Source: Sipunculus nudus
Taxonomy: Eukaryota; Annelida; Sipuncula; Golfingiida; Sipunculidae
DNA: 64,000 nt
Reading direction: 5' to 3'
NCBI GenBank assembly: GCA_026874595.1
Contig: CM049318.1
Span: forward strand, 1,852,741-1,916,740
The notes below the pieces were generated by a model that was not told where the DNA came from, ran no database searches, and saw nothing but the letters and a program-made list of their open reading frames with translations. The translations under genes were made by a program, and so were the position numbers. Every line of letters begins with the position of its first letter. Position 1 is the stretch's first letter. Shown here piece by piece: positions 36,140 to 47,746 of the stretch.

Positions 36140-37430
36140 CCCAATTCCAGTTCTTATACATCGATGAATTCCTCAATTTACTTGCTTGTGCCCATAACTC
36201 ATGCAAACATGTTATTTTACTTGGGTATCTTAACATAGCCTGCCTACGCTCTGAGACTGAACCTTACATTGCTAGTAAATTACACTTGCTCGAGAAATAT
36301 CTTCGGCCTTAAACAACTTGTTACAGATCCAACTCGTGTTGATCGGCTTTCCTCTACAATGATTGACTTGATATTTTTCTTCACATCCCAGGATGCATTC
36401 ATTTTTCACCCTTTATGCATTAGTGATCACTTTCTTGTGACTACTGATTTAAACAAGAACCTCGCATCACAATTACAAAGTCCATATATATCACCGTACC
36501 CTTCGTTAATTCTATGAATTTAAATTTATCTATGAATTATCTAAATCAATTTTTTTTCATGAATTATGCAACTTTATGATGTAAACTTAGCCTGGGAAAT
36601 GTGACTATGGATTTTTGAGAATTTGTAATAGCAAGGCGCATTTTATTCGACGCCGCATTAAATATTGGAAAATCAAAGGTTCACTAACGATTTATTTAAT
36701 GGGATTCACTTGCGTGATAATACACCGGAAAGCACTAAGATCAAATGAAAATAGTGACTGGTCTGCATACAGACGTAACGAAATTATTTCAAATGTCTCT
36801 TCAGATATACTCGTAGCCAGTATTATACCACGCTTATCCAAAATAATAGCTCCAATCCAAGTAGTGCTTAGAAAGCTCTAAAACACATGCTACCCTCTTA
36901 AATACCCTCAAACCAACAAAGCGGTAAGATTGATCCTGATGAATTCAATAATTACTTTAGCTCTGTTGGAAAGGCTTTTCCTTAAAATAGCCGCACCTTA
37001 TATTTCATTTCCATCAGCCCATACATTACACCTCTCCCTTCAAACCGGCGAATTCCCAAGAGACTGGAGGACCGCTAGGATCACTCCCATATAAAGGATC
37101 TGGAAGTTAGGATTGTCCGAATAACTACCGACCGATTTCGGTTATAGGTCATGTGCCGAAAATAACAGAACAGTTCGTTAAATTAAGCCTTTTCACATTT
37201 TTTGAAAGTAATAATCTGTTTTCAGATAAAAAGTTTGCTTATCTTCCTAATCCTTCAACATAATTTGCCTTGCATAGTATTATTGATGAATGCCTAATCA
37301 GCCTCAATAACAATAATGTCACTGCTGCATGTTTCCTTGATGTAAAAAAAGGTTTTGATAGCCTGGATCATACCGTTTTATTTACTAAAATGAGCAACTA
37401 TGGCATAAAAGGTATACTATAAATGTGGTT
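36140..37430 (+). mobile_element. Old LINE, 5' part (endonuclease and start of RT)
   Basis: Degenerate remnants of a non-LTR retrotransposon. An endonuclease C-terminal region reads around 36310-36440 (QLVTDPTRV, STMIDLIF, SDHF motifs). The reverse transcriptase start is visible near 37330-37420 (CFLDVKKGFDSLDHTVLF, then a GIKG motif). Many stops and frameshifts occur. The element is split by the insertion of a younger LINE and continues at 41798. Confidence 0.8.
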
Positions 37431-38799
37431 CACAATCTCCTCTGCTCTCAGGAAAATCAACAGAGTCAATCTAATAAAATTGTAACATCCGTTGACTTAA
37501 CAAATGAAAACGACTCAAATACTGGTAATAGATGGTGTACTCCCGACTGTATCTTCAACGGTGCAGACAGTGGTAAGATGCTATGTTGCTGTACTTGCAT
37601 GACATGGTTCCATGAGGACTGTATGGCTATCTCACCGGAACAAGAGATACCGACAATATGGAACTGTCCCACGTCCAGAAAACTACCAAACATGATCGCG
37701 CTGCTGTGTTCCCGGACTTCTCAGTTAGAGGAAAAGCTTGCCAAACAAGAAACCGTGACAGCAGCAATGAATGAATCTATACAGCAACTTTCCCAAACAA
37801 ATATGGACCTAGTGTCCGAACTGTCAAAAAAGACGGTTCGTCTTCAGGATGCGCTCTCCGAAATCTCCGCCCTCAAAGTAAAAATGTCGAGCCTTGATCT
37901 ATCTACGGGTATTACTGATGCTAACTTTCCGCCGTTGGCAAGATGCGATTCCCAAAGTCAATCACGACATCTTGTGATCGGAGATTCTCTTTTAAGAGAC
38001 AAAGAAGGATGTGGCCCTTCAGTGATGATACGGTCTCAGTCAGGCGCAAAAAAAACAAAGATATCCGTGACCAGCTATCAGAAATGGCTGAAAACTACTT
38101 TGAAACGGTAACAGTGCTAGTCGGCACTAATGATACCACAAATACCACAGATACAACTGATACATTTTCGGCGGACTATGAACAACTGATTAAGGAAGCA
38201 AAGAGAGTTTCAAGAACCACGGTGTCGGTAAGCAGCATCTGCCCAAGACTCGATGAACATGCCGACGTAATTCCTACGTTCAACGCGACACTGAAGCAGC
38301 TTTGCTTACGCCAGGACTGTCCGTTTCTGGACAACAACGAAAATTTGACACTTCGTGATGGCACAACGGATGATTTCCTGTTACTAAGAGATGGATTTCA
38401 TGTATCTGCTAGAGGTGTAATACGCCTCATACAGAACTTAAAACTTTCTGACCGAGTACGTTTTATGAGAAGATCAGCTGGACCCAGGCGCCCACAAAGC
38501 TACGCCACAGTCGCAAACCCGAGAAACAATGTTACCTGGCAACAACATGAAGGTAGGCAGATGCATACCACCCATGGTACCAGACATCAAACCGAACTGA
38601 CATGAGGCCAAGACCCTTTACTCCAGCATACAGGAGACGAGGAATACTATTAAAAAAGGGTCCACGCTGCTGGAACTGTGGTGAGCATGGACATGTTGAC
38701 AAAGAATGTGGACATATGCTTCCTGTTACATGCTTCAGTTGTGGGCGACAAGGCCACATATCTAAAGACTGCCCCTTCGTCAACCCATGGCAGGGTTAG
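37425..38799 (+). pseudogene. LINE ORF1 (PHD finger, esterase-like, zinc knuckles), frameshifted
   Basis: In frame order: a PHD-like Cys/His cluster (WCTPDCIF, CCCTCMTWFHEDC) at about 37530-37660, a predicted coiled coil at about 37720-37890, and an SGNH-hydrolase-like start (HLVIGDSLL) near 37970. The next part (VLVGTNDT, GFHVSARG) lies in another frame, reached through an indel in the eight-A run near 38050. Two CCHC knuckles (CWNCGEHGHVDKEC and CFSCGRQGHISKDC, about 38671-38771) lie in a third frame. It would act as the RNA-binding ORF1 protein of the retrotransposon. It is not functional as it stands. Confidence 0.8.
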
Positions 38800-41797
38800 G
38801 AAAGCGGCCTCACATGCAAGACCCAAACAACAGCTTCAGATGAGGCCTTAAGACTACAATACAACATCGCAAGAAATGAAACCGCTACGGACGACCCGAA
38901 ACATCCACAAAGGTCTAGAAGGGTTACGAAAACTGACTGCAAGTTGATGAACTCAGTGAAAAATGATAGTGTTCATATTGTGCACCTGAATATACGTAGT
39001 ATTCTTCCAAAAATTGAACAGCTCAAGGTATTAATATATGATCTTAAATTTGATATTTTATGCATCAATGAAACTTGGTAAAACAACGCTATTGGGGATG
39101 GGGAAATATCAGTAAATGGATTCAATATTTAAGAAGGGATCGAAATAGAAATGGGGGCGGGGTGATGATATATATCAAAGAAAACATCTCAGCAACACAA
39201 GTGTTTGAGTTAGAAGAGCAAAATCTTAAAACTTATGGGTTAACATTAAATTTCCTAGGATAGGCTCTATAATTATGGGTGCATTTTATGGACCACCAAA
39301 TGAAATCAATGACTACATAAACCTCCTATGCGCCAATATAGAAAATGCGCTGAACAAAAATGAGAATATTATAATACTAGGCGATTTCAACATAAATATT
39401 AGGAAATCCGACATCTCTAACCCTATACAAGAAATATGTAACCTATTTGCTCTTACTCAGTTGATTACGCGACCTACGAGAGTCACCCCCTCCACTGCGT
39501 CTACTATAGACCTAATTTTAACATCTATACCTGAACTTCATAAATCATCAGGAATTTACCAATCCTCACTAAGCGATCACTTCCCCATTTTTACTATTTT
39601 AAAACAAGTACATCAAAATAATGGCCATAAGGAGAGAAAAAAGCGTTACTACGGGAAGTTTGACAAGTCAGCTTTTATAAATGACTTATCTGCATGCCAT
39701 CCATCTCTTATTGATAAAATAGTCCATGCTACTAACGCCCAATCCGCTTGGAACATTTGGAGTAATATATGTATACAAATCTGTGATAAGCACGCACCTG
39801 TTAGACTTGTAAGGGTGAAGAGTAAAGGTCAGCTTCACATAAACAGTGAAATACGAAATATAATGGCTCACCAGGATTTCATGCATAAGAAATGGACACT
39901 CACTAAACAACCTGCATATTATGGTGTATACAGGAAATTAAGAAACGACGTTAATAGTCTAATTAGCAAAACCCAAAGCAATAATGACCCCATGAAATGC
40001 AGCCTAGAAGAGGCGAATGATTACTTTTCCAATATAGGCAATAGATTGGCTGACTAATTACCAAAACCTTCAACTGTTCCTCAGTATCCTGTCTCTAGAA
40101 ACACGTTTTCTTTCACTGATTTCAATGTAAACTTTATTTTTAATGAATTAATGAAACTACCAGGTGAATGTAAGTTAGACAATCTCGGATGTGACTCGTT
40201 CCTTCTAAGATTAAGCGCAGCTATCATATGTTCAAGCCTCTATTATCTATTTAACAGGTGTATTATTGAAGGTATATTCCCTGATGAGTGAAAAATTGCA
40301 TTGATAACCCTGATTTAAAAAGGCAAAGGCCCTAGGGACGATGCCGGAAATTTCAGACCAATTTCAATATTACCACATATTCCCAAGATATTTGAAAGGA
40401 TTATTCATGAACAAATAATGCAACATCTTATAAAGTATGACTTGATTTCCCGTGACCAATCTGCCTTCCTAGCTCACCATTCTACCCAAACTAGCATGCA
40501 CAAAGTCGTCAATGCTTGGCAGGAAGGTATAGACAGAAAAAAATACTCTGGTGCTTGTTTCTTCGATATAAGAAAATGTTTTGATACCATTGATCATGAT
40601 ATATTGTTAGCTAAAGTTCGTATGTTCGGAATAATCGATGGCGCGCATGACCTGCTAGCTAGTTATTTACAACGAAGAACGCAATCTGTCAGGAGTGGAA
40701 ACAATACATCAACGTTAAAACGCATAGTCATGGGCATCCGCCAGGGTTCCCTAGTAGGACCTCTCCTTTTTCTCATTTACGTGAACGACATGAACAAACA
40801 CGTGGGAAACTGTCATTGTAATATATACGCGGATGACACCGTTATTTATTTCACTAGTGAAGGTAAAACATGAATTGCAAACGGGAGTAAATAACTTATC
40901 CGAATGGTTCATACAAAACTGATTAACAGTAAATGTTGACGAAACTTATTCACTACTTTTCAGATCGCGATACATGTCTTATTTTCCATTCAATATAACA
41001 CTTAACCAAACGGCCATAAAACAAAGTACTACGATAAAATATTTAGGCATTGTTTTAAATGACCATACAAATTGGTCGGATCATATTGAACATTTGTCTC
41101 GTACATTATCATCGAAATTAGGCGCTCTGGTCAGAGCAAGCAGATTCTTACCAAAGGGAATCTTATTAAATATATACAAAAGTTTTATTCAACCTCACGT
41201 AGACTATGGGATGACTATCTGGGATTACACTTCTAAAACCAATCTGATTAAAATACAAAAACTACAGAATCGCGCAGTTAGAATAATTTGCAATATGTTC
41301 AATCATGAGAGAAGCAACAGTGATCTACGGAATGCTCTCGAAATCCAATCAGTAGCAGAGAGACGAGCTTACATGACTTTAATCTTGTTATATAAATGCA
41401 TTAACAGCCAATGCCCATCTTATCTATTAGAGCGCTTGAGCTATGTCACAGACGTGCATGGATACGAGACACGGGCAAACGCAAATGGAGCATTGTCCAT
41501 GCCTAAAACACGAACAGAATATTTGAGAAACTCGATCATATATCATGGCCCCCTGCTATGGAATAGGTTACCAGCTGATGTGAAGAATAGCCCTTCTCTT
41601 TACAGTTTTAAAAAAAGCATAAAACAATTTGTCATATCTTTTTTACAAAGGATTGATTTAGTTCTATTTTAATTTTATAAGTTCACCAGTGTATATTGCA
41701 TTACATTGTATTTTTATATCAGGGCCTTGTGGAAGATCAGACATTGTCTGAACAAGTCACCCTGAATAAAGATTTCATAATAAATTAATAAATAAAC
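37431..41797 (+). mobile_element. CR1/jockey-type LINE nested in older LINE
   Basis: A nearly full-length non-LTR retrotransposon of about 4.4 kb in the plus orientation lies inside intron 2 of VWA copy 2. It has ORF1 with a PHD-like finger, coiled coil, SGNH-hydrolase-like region and two CCHC knuckles. ORF2 has endonuclease and reverse transcriptase. The 3' end is a short AATAAATTAATAAATAAA-like tail. The older element's RT frame resumes directly after it (NYLSNRK), which sets the right boundary within a few bases. The left boundary is near 37430. An esterase-type ORF1 is known from the CR1 clade. Confidence 0.85.
38940..41672 (+). pseudogene. LINE ORF2 (endonuclease-reverse transcriptase), broken
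   Basis: Endonuclease motifs are visible: HLNIRSILPK and CINETW near 38980-39080, ILGDFNI near 39375, and SDHFPI near 39575. The reverse transcriptase has FRPISILP, FFDIRKCFDTIDH (about 40560), GIRQGS and the catalytic YADD at 40826-40837. The C-terminal part (40974-41672) has KYLGIVL and NRAVRI motifs and remains open. At least one stop follows the endonuclease (40055) and several frameshifts occur, so the copy is defective though recognisable throughout. Confidence 0.85.
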
Positions 41798-42780
41798 TAC
41801 TTGTCTAATCGGAAATAAGCGGTTTATTCAAATGGAGTTCTTTCTTAAGCACCTTGGACATAGGCACTCCACAGGGCACTATACTTGGACCAATATTATT
41901 CCTTTTTTATTTAAATGACCTCCCAATGTTCCTTCGTGAGAAATGTGTCATTTGTGCTAATGATATCTCTATTTATTGTTCCGCGAATGCAGCCGCTAAA
42001 GCAATGGAGTCATTTCAAGTAAAGCTCACAATTGCTCTTGAATGGTTTAGAGTATAAATCCCTCAAATTCATCAGTCATACTATTGGCCCCAAGTCCAAA
42101 ACTAACAGAAATCAAATGAATATTTAGATAGATAAAGTCAAACTGGCACTAGCTGATCACACTTAGCTCTTAGAGATCTTACGTGGAAAATACATATACA
42201 ACTCGTGTGAGACAAAATAGCATCAAAACTAGGTCTTTTTTCAGACTAAGCAGAAACTTAGATATCGCTAGTTTCAATAAACTGTGTAATGCTTTAATTC
42301 AGAGTCATTTTGATTATTGTATATCTGCATGAGATAATTCCTCCAAAACTCAGTTATAACAACTCCAAAAACTTCAAAATAAAGCTGCGCGAATCGTAAC
42401 TTAAGCCTATGATACCAATATATCCTCTACGTCTTTAATTCCAACGTTGGGTTTAGTGAATGTTTAACAGAAATACAAATATTTTGTTTCTTTAACCGTG
42501 TGTAAATGTGTCTTGTAATGCTCCTTCCTCCCTTACACATTCATTCAACCGAGGTAATATTGCATATGCTACGCGTTTTTCACAAGGTTTCAAATTATCT
42601 TTACCCAAGCCAAACAGAGATTCATCAACACAAGCATTACATATGCTGGTCCCATCGCTGGAATTCATAACCTGTGAGGGTCAAATCATCTAACAGTCTC
42701 AAGCAGTTTAAGTCATTGTATGAGCAATACATGCTATATTATTTTTCATAGCATTTTATACGATCACGGTTTCGAACTTG
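41798..42780 (+). mobile_element. Old LINE, 3' part (rest of RT)
   Basis: This continues the element left at 37430. The RT motif GTPQGTILGPILFLFYLNDL is at about 41863-41922. The catalytic YADD is replaced by CAND (41954-41965), so it is catalytically dead. The C-terminal region runs on with stops to about 42700. Confidence 0.8.
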
Positions 42781-44898
42781 TATTCATTACCCACATTAGT
42801 GTTTTATGATCTGATATGTTTAATGAAAACTCTTACATCTTTTAGCTAATCTTTAATGTGGCTTCTTATTTAATATTACTAGTCAATATTCGTGTATATC
42901 GTTTTAGGAATTAATCTGTATGTTATTTCAAACCATGCTTGTACAACATTTTATTTTTATATGAATGCATGTATTTAAGTTTCAGTTTTTTTTTTATATT
43001 TGTTATTACCATGTATGCAAATGACAGCATCCTGACCTGGACCCTATAGAAAAACAGCTCATGCTGAATAGGTTATCCTGGTCATATATGTATTACATAG
43101 ATAAAACAAATGAATATATACATATATTATTAATAAGAACATTATATGAAGCATGGCCATCTTTTGTCATTTACAAAACTCGTGTGATGGGAGGCCATTT
43201 AGACGGCTCCACGTGCTTTAAACACGTGACTATAAACAAGATCGACAGCCTGTGCAACGCGAGTCGCCGCAGATGTTTTTTTATATATATATATAAATTG
43301 TTATAGATATAATCGTTATTGAATATATGCCAGATATCGAAATAGGCCCCTTAAAGATAAAACGTTTTCAGGTGAAACGGCTTCAATTTGGGCCCTGTTA
43401 ACAGACCACCAAACAATTTTACAAGTAAACGCCGAGGTGGGCAGACGACGGACACAGGCCTATCGCTATAGCTAAATAACTGTCAGTTAGCTATGCTGAA
43501 AAGGGAGACTGACTAATTCACGTTCATAAATAATGTGATGTCAGTGTGTTTAAATATGAACGTGACCGTCCCCTTTCCAGGGGGTCAACCCGGTGAGAAG
43601 ACGGTCTCTCTGTTTCCATTGTAAGACCAAGCACGCACATCCGAGGGTCTTAAAGCAATGCCTGGATATGGCACAAATCACTGTCATCAGCATAATATAA
43701 TGTCACGCTTGCTAATGTGTTTGCATATAAATGACTCTTTTATGTAACGGTTACTGTTTTAGCTGAGTTTTATGGTGAAGTTTCCCTCATATGAATAATT
43801 ATCGCATGTATATATACAATAATTTACTAAATAATAATGCAGACTACTGAGAATTTCATGTACACGTGCAATAGTGATGGTTGAAAGAATGGGCTCAGTA
43901 GGATGATGGAAACCAATTAATCTTTCGGCATTTTGGCCGTAAGAAGCGTCAAAGCATATGGTATCAGTGTATTTAAATGTCTACTGATCCGGATAATAGA
44001 GGCCAGGGTTTATCAACCATGGCGGCTAGTTCGCTCCACATGCGTCAGTATTACACTAACTGTAATTACATTTATTTCCGTGCGCTGCCGCCAGCCCTAA
44101 CAGGTACAAATCAAGTCACAGTCTTCACATTAATAAGATTTAGCTAAAAAAGCCGAATTTGTGCCATCTTATTAGGCTTGAATTAAAAATGTGGTTGTAT
44201 ACCTCACTCAGTTTAAAATCAAAGAGTATAAACTAGTTTAATAATCTGCTATATATTTAGAACGTTTACATGTATTTTAAATATATAACCATCTTGTTTA
44301 AATTAAAAAAAGAAGATACTTTGTTATATCGCCAGGCAAATTAATCCAAGCCCTTTAAAGCCAGCCGACCTTTTTTGTCAAGTAGGGCCATAGATGTCTG
44401 CTGACGACTAAAGTCAGTAATTTTTGGTACAAGGCAGGTGCCACTGTTTTGGAATCTTATTCCCACTATACTTTGAGGATGAGAGATCAGCCATCCCCAG
44501 AGTGTTCTGCTGGCTTCTGCCTGGGAGATACGGATCTATAGGCAAGCAAACTCTCTATGCAGATAGATAACCAACTTGAGACCGTCCTTATAGTACTTCT
44601 TCTTGCATTTTCGTGTCCTCATCAAACTCTGCCCTCGCAGAAACAATGAATACACTCATGGGGGTTGTCATTTTTCATAAAGACTAAAACCTGCAGGTCA
44701 CAGGTCACATGTCGAAATTAAGGGCATACCGCTCGATCTGTCAACACAAAAGACTTTCTTGAACAGTTATAACATCCAAAAGATCAGGTTGTTTGTCCAA
44801 CAAGTATATCCGAGAAGAATATGTAATTCCCATTCGGTTTTCAGTTTGACTCGTGTATGTATATGTAACGTGATAACATGTTTCACATTTTTTTTCAG
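42781..44898 (+). other. Rest of intron 2 of copy 2
   Basis: AT-rich intronic sequence after the LINE remains. No further element or exon is recognised. Confidence 0.5.
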
Positions 44899-44920
44899 AA
44901 TTCCACACAAACGAATCTTG
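44899..44920 (+). CDS. Copy 2 linker exon 3 (22 nt)
   Basis: A 22-nt micro-exon after TTTTTTTTCAG and before GTAAGT. It matches the copy 1 exon at 17211 in length, phase (0 to 1) and splice context. Confidence 0.7.
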
Positions 44921-45657
44921 GTAAGTATATTATATATTTGAACAAACAAATAAAAAACGTTAATTCACTGTTTTAAACTGTACAGGGTTTGATTTCACTT
45001 TCACAATAACAAAGAAACACGTGTTACCAACTGATTTCATGGTGATTATTATGCAATATTAATATGCACATTTAATATCTAATTGAGAGAGAGAGAGAGA
45101 GAGTCAAAGACCTTCTATCCTCAATTTTGCTTCGTCTACGAAGAATAATCACTATTTGAAATTACAATATCATTCACCGTGACCAGTCGTTGATTGATAC
45201 TCCTGTAACGGTATTTTATCTTACGAAACGAGAAATAATGCGACATCCCACTCACGATACAATACACGATAAGATACATAGATGTAGTATTTGTGGTCAA
45301 ATTTCAAACATTGCTCTTCTGCGTAAATAATTGCTCTACACTTCAGAATAAGTGATTGGTTTGAATTGGCGACAGTTAGCCAATCAGTGGTCAGTTCTCT
45401 GATTTCTGATCAATGAAGTTTCGACTTGCATCTTCTGGACCGCAGGCTGTTACCAAATTCCGGACATTCTGTTTAATTTTCCCTATCGATACTGGTACTT
45501 GTTACAGTTATAATACGATATAACAATCTGCATCGCGATATGAATCGGTCCCCCAGTTGAATCATTACTTCACTATAATTAATATATATATTTACAAATA
45601 TGGAATTATAGCTAGTTTCAACTGAACCGTATAGTACTTTTAAATGTGGATACACAG

Positions 45658-45903
45658 GGTGCAGACTGACTGATCTTGCTTTGGTCGTCGATTCCTCTGG
45701 TTCAATTGTGGATAAAGGAGAAGACAATTGGGACTTCACCACACAGCTCCTTCGGGACCTGATAGAAGCGCTACCTGTCGGGCTGAAAAAGACCAGAGTA
45801 GGAATAGTAAAGTTTTCTACTGATGCCAGAGTCTGGTTCCATTTGAACAGTAATGAAACCAAAGCTGATCTGGATAATTTTCTGAGAAAGATGCGATACT
45901 CCG
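45658..45903 (+). CDS. Copy 2 VWA domain, first half
   Basis: A 246-nt phase 1-1 exon with the MIDAS motif in ALVVDSSGSIVDKGEDNW. It is bounded by ACACAG and GTGAGT. It is closer to the copy 3 exon (58216) than to copy 1, and the segment LPVGL-KTRVGIVKF is conserved in all. Confidence 0.88.
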
Positions 45904-46257
45904 GTGAGTTGATTGTCTATTTCGACAAAATGTATGTTTGTACTTTGATCTCAAAGTCTCTGACTTCGAACTCAACGGCATGTTAAAACGTGTTCAAAGT
46001 GATCTGATACAAATATGTTGCCTAAATATTTTTTAAAAAGTCTTCTGTCACAGAAGAAAAGAAACGCTCAATACCGCAACACATGAAACCATGAAAATAT
46101 TAAACATATCTTAATTACTTGATAAAATGTGATTAAAGTACCGCATAATCATTATCACTTGACAGTTAATTTTCGTGTACGTCACACATAAACAGATAAT
46201 TTCTATTCATTCTTATTTCACCTTTTCATTATAAGATCTTGCTATCAAATGTTTCAG

Positions 46258-46590
46258 GGGGTTGGACAAACACACAAAAAGCACTGAATCTAATGCGGAC
46301 ACAGGTCTTTCAAGAAGAGAATGGTGACCGCGCAGACTTCGTCAACGTGGCTGTGGTTTTGACAGATGGAGAGAGCACCATCCTACCTCAGAACACCTTA
46401 CCGGAAGCAAGCAGGGCTAAAGCGGAAGGCGTTCAGATCTTCGTCGTCGGGGTCACCAACCAGGTCAACAAGACAGAGGCAAAGGCGATCGCTTCCAGAG
46501 TTGAGTGGGTTTACTTCGTGGGAGACCATCAAGACCGGGAGAGTCTTGTTTCCAAGTTGCTTTACGACGTCTGTCAAATCACACATGAAG
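46258..46590 (+). CDS. Copy 2 VWA domain, second half
   Basis: A 333-nt phase 1-1 exon. GGWTNTQKAL supplies the MIDAS Thr and VVLTDGES the MIDAS Asp. Its 3' boundary is set by alignment to copy 1, and the donor there is AAG-GCGAGT, a GC rather than GT donor. Reading on without splicing gives a stop at 46638-46640, which would yield a VWA-only protein ending soon after the domain. Splicing in phase 1 to 47747 instead joins the mucin frame. Confidence 0.82.
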
Positions 46591-46828
46591 GCGAGTCTAT
46601 TTATGTGATAGCCAGAAAAACGATAAAGCATTCTAATTAGACTTTACAGATGAACCTGCGCCCTTGTCAGATCATTTTGGCCTATATTTTAGGAGCAAAA
46701 GTGACCGCCTTTACTTGGACGGATGGTATTACACTTTGACCGAGTACCACTAAGTTTTTTACTAAGCATTGGCCTATCTTTTTATTGATGACTTGTTTTG
46801 TCTTAGAGATTATCTCGTACATACACAC

Positions 46829-46844
46829 ACACATATATATATGT

Positions 46845-46887
<43 letters not shown>
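46829..46887. repeat. (CA)/(TA)n microsatellite
   Basis: Short ACAC runs flank and merge into a (TA)n tract, in the intron between the VWA and mucin exons. Confidence 0.92.
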
Positions 46888-46890
<3 letters not shown>

Positions 46891-47746
46891 TTAGTCCTTG
46901 AAAATATTCCCATTGTAGTAGACAATAAAAATAAACATTCTCTTAGGCGTTTTGTTCAAAGGACACTATGTAATTTTAACCATTCGTGTTGTGATTTTTT
47001 TAAAGGTAGATGCGAATTTATTTTACAACTTGTGGCTCGATGGTTGATTTTTTTATCCCGTTACGGATAGATGCTTTCTGTGATCTGTGACTGTACATTT
47101 CTTATTGTACTTGTACTGTAGATTTTTAGGTCAGATAAGCAGGAATGGTACAGGTAACATTGATTTACTGGGTGCATTAGCATATATTTTTATACACATA
47201 GGTAGCCCGTTTAGAATACTTTTCTTGACGTTCAAAGTAGACACATATATACCAGAAAATTTATATGTGTTGTAACATCTAATGGCAGCGATGTCCATAC
47301 TATCCGTAGAAAACGCTGGAAAATCCAAATCGTAATCATCTGACTCTTCTGTTAAATTGCTCCAAGTGCTGCTTTCCTTGCCTTGCTGCAAATCCATATA
47401 ATATTTTCAGTGCTAACTCAGGCAATAGTAAACAGGAAACGCGAATAAGAGCTTTATTCTGATTCGTACATTTATGCGAATAACCCTTATAAGTTAGAAC
47501 CATAAATTAAAAAATTATTTTTCCCAGTAGTATCATTGAATGCCCAGAAATGTTTGACCTTAGTTCAAAGTCAGGAATTGAGCTTGGTTGATTAACATAT
47601 TGGAACATCTGAGAAGGCGAGAAATCCCTGTTTGGCAGTAATAATATTGTATTTTTTGTGTATTTTAATGTAAATAACCATATTGTCTCATATGCATGTG
47701 ACTGGGACTCGAACATGTTAATGACTAAGATTTCATAATTTTGCAG

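Noticed and set aside
47131-47397. 88-codon minus-strand frame before the mucin exon
   Set aside because: The acidic start (LTEESDDYDLDF) is suggestive of a transposase N-terminus, but nothing else supports a gene. The equivalent region in the last copy (63060-63260) is decayed, so it is treated as intron.
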